Assembly (NCBI RefSeq): GCF_900100705.1
Contig: NZ_FNCH01000019.1
Location: forward strand, 1-64,000
Reading direction: 5' to 3'
Source: Pedobacter terrae
Lineage (GTDB): Bacteria > Bacteroidota > Bacteroidia > Sphingobacteriales > Sphingobacteriaceae
DNA: 64,000 bases
Below, piece by piece: positions 23,488 to 32,423 of the stretch; position 1 is the stretch's first letter, and every line of letters begins with the position of its first letter. Both the position numbers and the translations under genes were made by a program. The notes under the pieces are model-generated. The model did no database searches. It was not told the DNA's origin and was given only the letters and a program-made list of their open reading frames with translations.

Positions 23488-24723
23488 CTATGATGCCGAT
23501 ATCATAGCAGGAAAGATGACTCCCCTACCCTGGTGAACATTAACCACGCTTTCTGCAGAACCACGGAACAAACCAGGACCAAAAGACCGGTCATTGTAAC
23601 ACAGTAGCATCCCGACTAAATTTATTACGCCTTTCTCCGTACCACTGCCATATTTAAACCAGCGTTGGGGTACATACTGTTGTACCATATAGTCGGGCCA
23701 TTGTTTCGCTATAATATCAGACCAGGCAACAGCTTCGCAATCACTTTTTACGTACATATCGATACCACGGCCACCACTATTACGTTTTAACACCCAATTT
23801 AACGGTGAGTTGCTTACTTCATTCCGTTTTTCAGGCGTATGCAAGGCATAAGTAGGTATTAAAAACGACCGTAAGAAAAGATATTCTTCTTCAGAAAGAT
23901 AATTTCTCATGATCTCTTCATTATAAAGAACAGCAAGAATACGTTTATCGTGAACCAATATCAGTGTACGTACATCGTTAAAGTAGTTCCCGTTATGGAT
24001 AATCAGTTTTAATACCTCAAGGTCAAAATTACGTAGTTCTTCACGGTCCATTTCCAATATAAACTGATCAACGGGTTTGCCATCGAACAAAATTGACCCA
24101 TTTTGGCATTTTAACTGGGCCGGACTTGCAGAAACATAATCCAGGCCCTGCTTGCTAAATTCATTTAACAGGTAAAATACCTCAGTGCCTTTTTCTTTCT
24201 CATGCACCAGCACAATAGGCTCACTACTATTAAAACGGCTAAAAATGGCAGGAATAAAGTCGCGCTGATGAGGAACAGCTTCCAACAAAGGCAAATGGCT
24301 ATCTTCAGTAATCAGATTCAGGTAATAACTCAGCATCCATCCATTAATCGGATACCTTGCCCCTATCTCACAGATTTTGATACTGCCATCGTCTGCCTGT
24401 AAAAAATCGGGGCGGTACATGCCCACTTCATAAGGCCGAGCATTTGCGATGCTCAAAATATTGTTTAACGCCTCATCAAAATTATAAATGTTACGTATTC
24501 TTTCATCGGTAAAATAAGCATTCACAACATTGGTTAGCGCTTTGTTCAAAACCTGGCATAGTTTTTCCATGCGTAAAATTTCGCTACGGTTTACGGCAAC
24601 CGGAACCGGAGAAAAAGAATCTGCACCATTGCAGGGTATTTCGCCCAGGTGTTTCATCAATAATTCACTCAGTGTTTCCTGATTACAGATGCTATGTTTT
24701 TCTACAAGCTCGCCCGTCATCAT
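23488..24723 (-). CDS. Putative ATP-grasp-type ligase
   Basis: The 411-residue protein has two regions that suggest an ATP-grasp or glutathionylspermidine-synthase-like ligase. The first, 'YRPDFLQADDGSIKICEIGARYPINGW', reads like a metal/substrate-binding segment of the E-x-N/G-x-R type. The second, 'NWVLKRNSGGRGIDMYVKS', is like the Lys plus Gly-rich nucleotide loop, followed by 'MVQQYVPQRW'. The C-terminal 'NLVGMLLCYNDRSFGPGLFRGS' matches ends seen in such ligases. The order of parts may be circularly permuted. It would form an amide or similar bond at the expense of ATP. It directly abuts the upstream gene (stop at 24724, start at 24723), showing translational coupling. Confidence 0.6.
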   Translation of the reverse strand: MMTGELVEKHSICNQETLSELLMKHLGEIPCNGADSFSPVPVAVNRSEILRMEKLCQVLNKALTNVVNAYFTDERIRNIYNFDEALNNILSIANARPYEVGMYRPDFLQADDGSIKICEIGARYPINGWMLSYYLNLITEDSHLPLLEAVPHQRDFIPAIFSRFNSSEPIVLVHEKEKGTEVFYLLNEFSKQGLDYVSASPAQLKCQNGSILFDGKPVDQFILEMDREELRNFDLEVLKLIIHNGNYFNDVRTLILVHDKRILAVLYNEEIMRNYLSEEEYLFLRSFLIPTYALHTPEKRNEVSNSPLNWVLKRNSGGRGIDMYVKSDCEAVAWSDIIAKQWPDYMVQQYVPQRWFKYGSGTEKGVINLVGMLLCYNDRSFGPGLFRGSAESVVNVHQGRGVIFPAMISAS

Positions 24724-25554
24724 TTATACAATTTCTTCTTCAAACATCACAGGTTCCAAACTTGCGCTAATGGTTTCCATAACAGCTGCTTTTTTACTCA
24801 AATAATCGGCAACAATTTCGCGTAAATCATAATCTGCTAAATTTACATCCATCGCCTTAACATAATAATTGATGGCGTTAACGGCAAAAAAGAAATGGTT
24901 TTTCTCAGTTGGTCCACAGTGTACGGTTATCCAGGCCAGTGTATGTTTTAAGGTATCTTTATCGAAACCAAAATCATCTTCCAGCCAACGGGTAAACTTT
25001 GGTAATATAAATTCCACCTCGCCATGGGTATAAATTTCATGAACTAGTGTAGTTAACAGGCCAATCAACAAATCTTTATTGCGCAACGAGTTCTGGTCTT
25101 TCCAATATTTAAAAGCACGTGCACTTGGATCCAGGTATTGCCTTAACAACCAGCCATCATCGCCGCAGGTATTGGTAGCCATGGTATAGAACAAATCAGA
25201 GTGTAATACTTTGCCCACAACAGCCAAATCTTCATCAACAATCCTGTTCAGGCTGGCTACCGATCTGAAAAGCTGCGCTTCATCTGGTATAGGCATATTT
25301 TTATGGATCATCATGGTCATGCGATTGCTTAATCCGGCAACAGTTACCGCGCTATTATTGGTTTGGCTCCAGCTATGAAAAAAAGGCTTAAGATGATCCC
25401 TGTCATGCAGAAATGAAGTAAGTTTCACAAAACTGTCTTCAATTGTTTTAAAATGTTCAGCTTGTTGGGGAAAATAGGCTAAGAGTTGGTGCTTCAATGG
25501 AGATTCTTCAATCCCTTCAAGCACTGGAATGATAATTGACAATAAATTTTTCAC
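24724..25554 (-). CDS. Helical protein, possibly haem-oxygenase-like oxidase
   Basis: The 276-residue, nearly all-helical protein is the first gene of the four-gene operon. A run of possible metal ligands, 'TTLVHEIYTHGEVEF' (about 170-184) and 'ITVHCGPTEKNHFFFAVNAINYY' (about 212-234), recalls haem-oxygenase-like iron oxidases and the TenA/PqqC fold. However, the spacing HxxxxExxH is not exactly the known HDO pattern, so the family is uncertain. If correct, it would oxidise an amino-acid-like or acyl substrate that its neighbours then ligate, glycosylate and activate. No signal peptide. Confidence 0.5.
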   Translation of the reverse strand: MKNLLSIIIPVLEGIEESPLKHQLLAYFPQQAEHFKTIEDSFVKLTSFLHDRDHLKPFFHSWSQTNNSAVTVAGLSNRMTMMIHKNMPIPDEAQLFRSVASLNRIVDEDLAVVGKVLHSDLFYTMATNTCGDDGWLLRQYLDPSARAFKYWKDQNSLRNKDLLIGLLTTLVHEIYTHGEVEFILPKFTRWLEDDFGFDKDTLKHTLAWITVHCGPTEKNHFFFAVNAINYYVKAMDVNLADYDLREIVADYLSKKAAVMETISASLEPVMFEEEIV

Positions 25555-26049
25555 GATTGTTTGGTTTAAGGTTTATTAAAATGTAAATATATACAGCTTA
25601 AAATATTCTTAATTTGTTTTAAATATAAAATAACCTAATGCTTTTTAGTTCGCACCTTAAAGGATGAGACTGAATATCAATATAAAAAACAAATAATATT
25701 TAAATAACTGATAATAAGCAATAAAGCTAATTATCGATTACCGGAATAATTGATGGAAGAGCATTTTTCATTTGGATAAGCGTTTTGAGTGAGCAGCTGG
25801 ATTTGACTTATACATAGATACGCACTTTATTTTTAATAAGAAATAAGCACAGAAAATATATTCAAAAAATACACATTTTTACTTTTTAACACACTTAAAA
25901 TGTATTTTATATCATACATATATTGCTATTATAATTCATTTGTATTTTTTGAATATGGCTTTTAAAAAAGAATCATATTTAAATTTTCACAAAAATCAAT
26001 GTATATTATCCATCCACCCATCATGTTTTTTTTAAATTGTAAGTAACCC
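25555..26049. other. AT-rich divergent intergenic region
   Basis: These 495 bp between the four-gene operon and the AraC-type regulator contain no open frame of note, no RNA gene and no clear hairpin. The sequence is very AT-rich and must hold the promoters for both sides. I could not pick out a convincing -33/-7 pair. Confidence 0.5.
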
Positions 26050-26934
26050 ATGCTGTCACACAACCAAAAATTGCCCATTTACAAGTTAGAACCTGATGAC
26101 ATTGCAGGTAATAAACACTTTAGGTTATATCAATTTGAAGGCACTTTACCAAACCAATCGGAACTGCTGATTCCACACCGTAAAAACCATTACCTTATCG
26201 TTTTGATCAGAAAAGCAGATAGTCGCCAGTGGATTGATATGACGCCCTATAAGCTTAAAAATAATACGCTTTATTTTTCGGGACCAAATCAGATCATTGT
26301 TAAAGAGGGTTTTAAACAGTTATGGAGTACCGGAATTGCCTTTACAAAGGAATTTCTTTCGCTTCAGGAAAATGCTTCATTAAGCAAACTTCCATTGATA
26401 CAAAACTTACATGATCAACATGAATTGGCCCTTAGTGCAGCTGACCTTGATTTTGTTGAAGATATGCTCGCAAAAATTAATGTAGAATACCAAAATCAGA
26501 GCGAGTGGCAGCAACGTATGCTTACGGCCTATCTCACCTTACTCCTCACCTACCTGAGCAGACTGTATACTGAACAGTTTAAAGATAACGGCCATTCTGC
26601 AGAGAAACTGTTGTTAAAAGATTTTCTGACGAAGATTAATGAATATTATAGGGAACTGCGCGAAGTGAGTGATTATGCTTCTCTATTAAATATTTCACCC
26701 GGACATTTAAGCGAAGTTGTGAAAATACAAAGCGGAAAACCTGCCATCAAACACATTCACGAGCGATTGATACTAGAGGCACAACGCTTGCTTTTCCATA
26801 CCGATCAAGTTTTGAAAGAAATTGCCTTTGATCTGGGTTTTTCAGACACTTCTTATTTCAACCGCTTTTTTAAACGTGAAACAGGGCTAACACCGTCTGC
26901 ATACCGTGCCAGTATCCGCAAAATGTACCATTAA
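26050..26934 (+). CDS. AraC-family transcription regulator
   Basis: The 294-residue regulator has an N-terminal cupin-like sensor part (about 1-140; 'FRLYQFEGTLPNQSELLIPHRKNHY'-type start) and a C-terminal AraC double HTH (about 195-290). The latter shows 'VSDYASLLNISPGHLSEVVK', 'KHIHERLILEAQRLLFHT', and 'KEIAFDLGFSDTSYFNRFFKRETGLTPSAYR'. It lies 64 bp upstream of an SDR gene on the same strand and probably controls it. It is also divergent from the four-gene biosynthetic operon and could control that as well. The inducer is unknown. Confidence 0.92.
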   Translation: MLSHNQKLPIYKLEPDDIAGNKHFRLYQFEGTLPNQSELLIPHRKNHYLIVLIRKADSRQWIDMTPYKLKNNTLYFSGPNQIIVKEGFKQLWSTGIAFTKEFLSLQENASLSKLPLIQNLHDQHELALSAADLDFVEDMLAKINVEYQNQSEWQQRMLTAYLTLLLTYLSRLYTEQFKDNGHSAEKLLLKDFLTKINEYYRELREVSDYASLLNISPGHLSEVVKIQSGKPAIKHIHERLILEAQRLLFHTDQVLKEIAFDLGFSDTSYFNRFFKRETGLTPSAYRASIRKMYH

Positions 26935-26998
26935 TACCGATGAATGTGTTCTACCATGATCAGCATCGTGGTCTACATTTGTATTAAAAAATGTATAT

Positions 26999-27733
26999 AT
27001 GAAAACAGTACTCATTACAGGAGCAAATAAAAGCATTGGTTTTGAAACGGCCAAACAGTTATTACAGCAAGGATATTACGTCTATCTGGGCTGTAGAGAT
27101 ATCCAAAAGGGAGAATTGGCAGTTGATCTGTTAAAATCAGAAGGCTTAAATGAGGTAGAACCCATTGAAATTGACGTTGACAATGCCAGCTCCATTAAAG
27201 CCGCAGCCGAATGGCTTACTCAAAAAATCAAATCACTTGATGTATTAATTAATAATGCTGGTATTGCCGGTAATATGCAAGCGGCATTAGATACTGATAT
27301 AAATGTATTTAAAGAGGTATTTGAAACTAATTTTTTCGGAGTGATAGAAGTGACACAGGCATTTATCAATTTATTAAAACAATCTCCTGAACCTAGAATT
27401 GTTAATGTTACATCGGGTTTGGGTTCACTTGCGCTGCATAACGACCCAACCTGGAAATACTACAAAGTAAAACCCGCAGCATATGTTTCTTCAAAGGCTG
27501 CGCTTAATGCCTATACTATTTTACTGGCACATCAGTTAAGTGATACCTTCTTTAAAGTAAATGCTGTTGATCCTGGTTACACAGCAACAGATTTTAATAA
27601 CCATTCAGGTCCCGGCACTGTAACTGATGCAGCGGCAAGGGTAGTAAAAGCCGCAACATTAGGTGCAGATGGACCAACCGGACAATTTTTTAGCGATGAT
27701 AGTGCACCTGAAACGGGAATTAGTCCCTGGTAA
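26999..27733 (+). CDS. Short-chain dehydrogenase/reductase (SDR)
   Basis: The 244-residue classical SDR has the Rossmann motif 'VLITGANKSIGFETAKQL' (TGxxxxIG, residue 6 onward), 'DVLINNAGIAG' (NNAG), a catalytic Ser in 'IVNVTSGLGS', and 'YVSSKAAL' (YxxxK) near 160. It should use NAD(P)H to reduce or oxidise a small carbonyl or alcohol. Substrate unknown. It follows an AraC-type regulator, a common pairing for stress- or xenobiotic-inducible SDRs. The end faces a convergent LytTR gene, with a hairpin between. Confidence 0.93.
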   Translation: MKTVLITGANKSIGFETAKQLLQQGYYVYLGCRDIQKGELAVDLLKSEGLNEVEPIEIDVDNASSIKAAAEWLTQKIKSLDVLINNAGIAGNMQAALDTDINVFKEVFETNFFGVIEVTQAFINLLKQSPEPRIVNVTSGLGSLALHNDPTWKYYKVKPAAYVSSKAALNAYTILLAHQLSDTFFKVNAVDPGYTATDFNNHSGPGTVTDAAARVVKAATLGADGPTGQFFSDDSAPETGISPW

Positions 27734-27764
27734 AGTCTTTTGTAATTAAGATTTAAGCGATATA

Positions 27765-27809
27765 GATCTACCCAAGCAATGAGCTGCACAATCATTGCAT
27801 GGGCAGATC
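27765..27809. terminator. Hairpin between convergent genes
   Basis: The arms 'GATCTACCCAAGCAATGA' and 'TCATTGCATGGGCAGATC' pair with a few mismatches around a GCTGCACAA loop. The location between convergent genes fits a bidirectional terminator, but there is no clean T-tract directly after it. Confidence 0.45.
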
Positions 27810-27880
27810 CGCAAACTAAGCCGGTTAATAATTTTTTTCTGTTTTGCCTATAAATTTAAATATTTCCTGCCCAGGGGAGT

Positions 27881-28627
27881 CTAAGCAATATTCTCCAGAT
27901 ACCTTAGTACCTCTTCTTTTTTTCTACTGGAAACCTGAATCTTTTCTCCGTTCTCCATTTGAAGATAGCCCTCCCTGAAGTATTTTTTAACATAAGCGAA
28001 ATTGACCAGGTAAGATTGGTGGCATCTTAAAAAGCCAAAAGGAGATAACAGACTCTCATAATCTTTTAAACCTTTTGACACCAGTATTTCGTTTGATCCC
28101 TTGATTACAAAAGTAGTATACCCTTTATCACCCCTGCACAACATGATACTTTCAATCGCGACCACTTCAATAAACTCTAGTGTTTTGAGTGCGATGCGCT
28201 TATTAGCCGATAATCCCTGGGCCAGGTAATGTTCTTTAGCGATGGTTAACTGCTGCTGATCAAATAAATCCTGTTTACGATGATGGAAGCATTTATTTAG
28301 CGCAGACGTTAAAGATTCTTCATCAACAGGTTTAAGCAGGTAGCCAAAAGCACCAAGATTAAGTGCCTGTATTGCATATTGGTCATATGCAGTTAAGAAG
28401 ATCACCTGAAAATCGGTAACCTGAATTTGTTCAAAAAGCTGAAAACTATCACCATCCTTTAACCTGATATCCGCAAGAATAATTTCTGGTTTTAAAGCTG
28501 GTATCTCTAAGGCTGCGATAGCGATTTCGGCGGCTGAGCCCACCACTTCTACATAATCAATCCGGCTCACAATTTGTAAAATATGCTGCAAGATACGCGG
28601 TTCGTCTTCCAATATATAAAGTTTCAT
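27881..28627 (-). CDS. LytTR-family response regulator
   Basis: The 248-residue protein has a receiver domain (about 1-120; acidic residues in 'YILEDEPRI', phospho-acceptor Asp in 'IILADIRLKDGDS', 'VIFLTAYDQYA', Lys in 'YLLKPVD') and a C-terminal LytTR DNA-binding domain (about 145-245; 'VVAIESIMLCRGDKGYTTF', 'FLRCHQSYLVNFAYVKKY', 'IQVSSRKKEEVLRYL'). It is the partner of the TPR histidine kinase 13 bp upstream on the same strand. Targets are unknown, and no neighbouring structural gene is obviously linked. Confidence 0.94.
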   Translation of the reverse strand: MKLYILEDEPRILQHILQIVSRIDYVEVVGSAAEIAIAALEIPALKPEIILADIRLKDGDSFQLFEQIQVTDFQVIFLTAYDQYAIQALNLGAFGYLLKPVDEESLTSALNKCFHHRKQDLFDQQQLTIAKEHYLAQGLSANKRIALKTLEFIEVVAIESIMLCRGDKGYTTFVIKGSNEILVSKGLKDYESLLSPFGFLRCHQSYLVNFAYVKKYFREGYLQMENGEKIQVSSRKKEEVLRYLENIA

Positions 28628-28640
28628 GTTAGCGTGTATA

Positions 28641-30566
28641 TTAATCGTTGATAATCGGAATATTGATTTTTACCAGTACTCCAGTTTCCCCAGTATTTTT
28701 TTTGTCGGTAAGTTTAAAACTGGCGTTTTGGCTATAACGGCAAAAAAGTGCCTCAAATCGCTCAGCCAGGATGGTTTGCGCCAAAGATTGTTTTTGCTGA
28801 TCGACAGAGGCTGTATTGCTTAAACCGCAGCCATTGTCGTTTATCGTTATTTCGAGCTGATTGTCCTGTTTTTCAAATGAAATCTTAAGCAGCCCTTTGT
28901 AAGGGATATTCCTGAATCCATGTTCGATTGAATTTTCGATGAATGGCTGAATAAGCATTGGGGGAATGAGTATACCCTGTGCATCAATTTCTTCCGAAAC
29001 CGAGATCTGATAGGTAAAAGTATCAGCGTAACGCATTTGCTGTAATAACAGGTAATTATTTAAAGAAGATATTTCTTCGTCAATGGAAATAAAATCTTTT
29101 CTGTTTTGTTCGAGGATTGCCCTTAACAAACCTGAAAAGGATTTTAGATATCTGACAGATTCAGACGTGTTGCCTGAAGAGATCAAGCCCTGCAGATTGG
29201 AAATAGCGTTAAATATAAAATGAGGATTAAGCTGTACCTGAAGCAGTTTTTGTTCCATAATTAAACGCTGGTTATCGGCTGCAAGAAGCTTGTTTTTATC
29301 TTTTAACCGAAGCTGGCGATAACTGATAATAAACAATGATACCGCAGCAAGAGAAACAACCAATACCATGAACAGTAACCATCGTTGTTGATTAATCAAT
29401 TTTTCATTTAACTTATTGCGACTGTTAAGGTCGTTAATACTGCGGTCTTTCTTTTCTACCTCGTATTTTTCATGCAATTCGGCTATTTTTGCTGCCTCTA
29501 TGGCTTTATTATTTCTGATTTCCGTTTTATAAAGGGAATCGGCAGCAGCCAGAGCCGATCTGTAATCTCCTTTAAACTTGTAGGCATCCATCAGGCCCAG
29601 ATAAGGACTAGTTTTGCGCTTTCCTGAAGGATCTTTTTTTTCCATTTCTATCCCTGCACGATAATAAAAGATAGCAGAGTCTGGTTGGCCATTTTGTATA
29701 AACGCTGTAGCCAGATTATTATAGGCAATGTCATTTAAGTTATCCGTTTTTTTCAGAAAACGGAAATATATACGGCTACAATCCAACGCCTTATCTGTCT
29801 TCCTTTGTTTACTGTAAATCTGTGCCTGATTATCGTAAGTGCGGGCGAGTGCGAGACTGTCTTTGATGTCAACAGCCAGTATGCGCGCCTGGTTATTATA
29901 ATATAACATTTTGTTCAAATCGCCAAGCCTTGAAGCCAGCAAAAAAGAGATATCAAAATACCGTTGTTTAATAATAGGATGATTTTTATAAGGATGCGCC
30001 GCAAAATACTTGGCAGCGTATTCCAATGATTTTCGTTCATTATTATTTTGATAATAGGCCTGTGCAATTATATCGTAATAAAGATAGGTTAAACAGCTTT
30101 TCTGTGTCTCAGCTGTTTTTAAACCAGAGAAAATCCGGTTCATGAGCGTGGCTTCTACCATCGATCCATTGGCAATGGTATAGGAAATGATGATATTATT
30201 CCTCAATAGTTCAATGTCGTCATTTTTGCGGTATCCCTTCATTAGTTGATAAGCGGCGAAAGCACTATCTTTTTTCTTTTTAAGCGAAAATTTTCTTGCC
30301 CTAAAATAATGGTAAAAGGGATTTTTTTCCTTATCCGGCAATAAGGAAAGCATACTATCCTGCTGATTAATGATAAGCCTTAGCTTTTTAGAGCCCTTGA
30401 GCGTATCTAAAGAAAGGATAAATGAGATCAGATCAGCGGTAGACTGCCCTTTAACAGATACCGACGGGCCGGCACCAGTTGCCTCAGGTTTTTGTTCGCA
30501 AGAAACCAGGCAGAGCATAAAAAGTATAAAAACAGGAATAAAGCAGTACCGAAAAAAAATATTCAT
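28641..30566 (-). CDS. TPR-containing sensor histidine kinase, LytS type, lipoprotein-like N-terminus
   Basis: With the start at 30566 (MNIFFRYCFIPVF) the protein has 641 residues. It has a signal sequence with the lipobox-like 'LCLVSCEQ', a long periplasmic part with several tetratricopeptide repeats (for example 'ARTYDNQAQIYSKQRKTDKAL' and 'AYNNLATAFIQNGQPDSAIFYY'), and one membrane helix ('LLFMVLVVSLAAVSLFIISY', about 390-412). The His_kinase region carries the phospho-acceptor His in 'LQVQLNPHFIFNAISNLQGL', then an HATPase with 'SIEHGFRNI' and 'INDNGCGLS'. Such kinases are typical of Bacteroidota. A start 33 bases earlier (30599) would place charged residues before the signal. It pairs with the LytTR regulator downstream. 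Confidence 0.92.
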   Translation of the reverse strand: MNIFFRYCFIPVFILFMLCLVSCEQKPEATGAGPSVSVKGQSTADLISFILSLDTLKGSKKLRLIINQQDSMLSLLPDKEKNPFYHYFRARKFSLKKKKDSAFAAYQLMKGYRKNDDIELLRNNIIISYTIANGSMVEATLMNRIFSGLKTAETQKSCLTYLYYDIIAQAYYQNNNERKSLEYAAKYFAAHPYKNHPIIKQRYFDISFLLASRLGDLNKMLYYNNQARILAVDIKDSLALARTYDNQAQIYSKQRKTDKALDCSRIYFRFLKKTDNLNDIAYNNLATAFIQNGQPDSAIFYYRAGIEMEKKDPSGKRKTSPYLGLMDAYKFKGDYRSALAAADSLYKTEIRNNKAIEAAKIAELHEKYEVEKKDRSINDLNSRNKLNEKLINQQRWLLFMVLVVSLAAVSLFIISYRQLRLKDKNKLLAADNQRLIMEQKLLQVQLNPHFIFNAISNLQGLISSGNTSESVRYLKSFSGLLRAILEQNRKDFISIDEEISSLNNYLLLQQMRYADTFTYQISVSEEIDAQGILIPPMLIQPFIENSIEHGFRNIPYKGLLKISFEKQDNQLEITINDNGCGLSNTASVDQQKQSLAQTILAERFEALFCRYSQNASFKLTDKKNTGETGVLVKINIPIIND

Positions 30567-30730
30567 TATTGATTGTTTGATGGCTGAGTATTTTCTCAAA
30601 ATTAAAGCTTAAATATATCAATCGGAAGCTTAGCTAAAAAACCTTTGTCAATATTCGGGGACTTTGAGGCGATATCCGCTGGTAAAAGTTAATTATTCGA
30701 TCAAGACTAATTTTAGATTTCAATTTAAGG

Positions 30731-30892
30731 TATACTGCGGGTAAAACAATCGGTGCTTTTGAGCTTCAATGTATCAACCTTATTGGCCAGCAGGCTTACA
30801 CACAAAGCAGTTCTAATACTCATGAACTCAATATTTATAACATGCCCTTAAGGCAAAGAACGTTTTTACTTAAATACAGCTTCAATTTCTAA
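30731..30892 (+). pseudogene. C-terminal remnant of an outer-membrane beta-barrel protein
   Basis: A frame without a start reads YTAGKTIGAFELQCINLIGQ and ends 'MPLRQRTFLLKYSFNF' plus stop at 30890-30892. Alternating aromatic/polar residues and a final Phe are typical of the last strands of TonB-dependent receptor-like barrels. Just upstream the same pattern ('YSIKTNFRFQFK') appears in another frame, suggesting a frameshift. The rest of the gene is gone. The 400-bp gap otherwise holds nothing I can name. Confidence 0.5.
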
Positions 30893-31009
30893 ATTCAGGA
30901 AAAGATAGTTTTGCTGTGAAGCTATAAATGAGCAATTAGAATACAAAGCAACTCAAGGTATAGCCAAAAATTTACCCCCACCTGATTAAGCATTTAATAT
31001 CTTTGCCAG

Positions 31010-31693
31010 ATGGAACATGTATTGGATAATCCTATTTATTATGCCCTAACATCCGGGCATAGACATATCTCAAAAGGCACTGATGAGGTAAAATATTATG
31101 TGGAAGATATCACCGCGTTTGCCGGCTTAAAAGATAATTCGCAAGAGAATCTAAATACACTCTATCATATCAGTCCGGCAGAAAGTGTTTTCGTGTTTTT
31201 CTCAAAAACACCAGTAGAAATATCCGGGCCATGGAAATTGTTGACCCATATTGATATGTTTCAATTCATTTTTCGCGGCAAAGAAATACCCATGGCAGAT
31301 GCAAGTGAAATAACAGAACTGGATTTAAAACATGTTAATGAAATGATCGACCTGGTAGAACTAACCAAACCAGGACCCTTTCTCGCCAGAACCATTGAAC
31401 TGAGTAATTATACTGGCATATTTGTAGAGGAAAAACTAGCTGCAATGGCTGGACACCGGTTTTTCCCGAGTCCTTACCGGGAAATAAGTGCTGTTTGTAC
31501 ACATCCTGATTATTTAGGCAAAGGGTATGCTTTTAAGATTTTACAAGAGCAGATTAAAAGAATATTGCTCCGTTTGGAAATACCTTTTCTGCACGTTAGA
31601 AATGACAATGAAGGCGCCATTAAACTTTACCAAAAACTTGGTTTTGAGATCAGGACCGATATGATTGCCTATGTGATCAAAAAAGAGGTTTAA
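31010..31693 (+). CDS. GNAT-family N-acetyltransferase
   Basis: The 227-residue protein has an N-terminal region of unknown role (1-100) and a C-terminal GNAT fold. The fold shows 'REISAVCTHPDYLGKGYAFKIL', the acetyl-CoA loop of the Q/R-x-x-G-x-G/A type (here YLGKGYA), followed by 'PFLHVRNDNEGAIKLYQKLGFEIR', the typical end. Its substrate is unknown. A TATCTTTG box at 30998-31005 lies immediately before the ATG, so either translation starts further in or the box is not the promoter. It is transcribed alone, in the same direction as the CDGSH gene 84 bp later. Confidence 0.88.
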   Translation: MEHVLDNPIYYALTSGHRHISKGTDEVKYYVEDITAFAGLKDNSQENLNTLYHISPAESVFVFFSKTPVEISGPWKLLTHIDMFQFIFRGKEIPMADASEITELDLKHVNEMIDLVELTKPGPFLARTIELSNYTGIFVEEKLAAMAGHRFFPSPYREISAVCTHPDYLGKGYAFKILQEQIKRILLRLEIPFLHVRNDNEGAIKLYQKLGFEIRTDMIAYVIKKEV

Positions 31694-31777
31694 ACCAAGA
31701 AGAGAATGTTTCTAAATAGAAATCAGCAAAAAATTTGCGGTTTTTATGGCTTAATTTTGCCAGACAAATAACAAAAC

Positions 31778-32002
31778 ATGTCTAAAACAAAACTTACCAT
31801 TAACAATAACGGCTCTGTTAAGATAGAGGGCGATTTCGAAATAGTAGATAGAAACGGTAATGCTTATGGCTTACAGGGCAGAGAAATAGTTTCGATCTGT
31901 CGTTGTGGTTTATCTAAAAACAAGCCTTTTTGCGATGGCGCGCATAATGGGCATTTTGAGCACGAAGCCATCGCATTCGATCTTCCGCCTAAAAAAGTTT
32001 AA
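31778..32002 (+). CDS. CDGSH-type iron-sulfur protein
   Basis: This 74-residue protein has the CDGSH signature 'CRCGLSKNKPFCDGAH' (residues about 41-56; C-x-C, then C, then H), which binds a 2Fe-2S cluster with three Cys and one His. Proteins of this group act in redox or iron-sulfur transfer in the cytoplasm; the partner is unknown. The N-terminal part (KLTINNNGSVKIEGDFEIVD) is a short beta-rich segment common in bacterial single-motif members. A TAATTTTG box 19 bp upstream is a possible -7 element. Confidence 0.93.
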   Translation: MSKTKLTINNNGSVKIEGDFEIVDRNGNAYGLQGREIVSICRCGLSKNKPFCDGAHNGHFEHEAIAFDLPPKKV

Positions 32003-32117
32003 TAAACAGTATTTAAAAGCATCAATCTTCCTAGGTTGGTGCATTTTTGTTTCAAGCCCCACTTTTACCGGAACCTTTCTATGCAATTTGATGTTAAATG
32101 AATAAATAATCTACATT

Positions 32118-32312
32118 ATGGCAAAAGAGAAGAAAAAAAGCAAAAAGAAAAAGGATAAAAAGAAAGGCAAAAAAAAGAATAAGTTAGGCGTCAAAAACTC
32201 GTTGGTAAATAACATTAATGCCCGAAAGAAAAAGGGCAAATCGAGATCCGAGAAAAAGTCAAAAATCAGCAAAAAGGCATACAAAAAAATGCAAAAAGGC
32301 TGGAAGAAGTAA
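32118..32312 (+). CDS. Very Lys-rich small basic protein
   Basis: The frame encodes 64 residues, more than half of them Lys or Arg, in clusters such as 'KKKSKKKKDKKKGKKKN', with a short central segment, 'LGVKNSLVNNINARKK'. It should bind nucleic acid or another polyanion if made. Low-complexity AAG/AAA codons can also give open frames by chance. The clear ATG, the lack of stop codons and the position between two real genes on the same strand favour a real small gene, at moderate certainty. Confidence 0.5.
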   Translation: MAKEKKKSKKKKDKKKGKKKNKLGVKNSLVNNINARKKKGKSRSEKKSKISKKAYKKMQKGWKK

Positions 32313-32423
32313 TTACTGATGTTTGGTGTTATTGTTTTCACCACATTTACCTGCAACTATCAAAGAGATACTTATATTCAAAAAGATAGCAACGTCTTCA
32401 ATGAAAGCTTGTAACTTTGTACG

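Noticed and set aside
32111..32356. Minus-strand Phe/Leu-rich 81-codon frame
   Set aside because: Antisense of the Lys-rich gene; poly-Phe/Leu arises from AAA/AAG codons.
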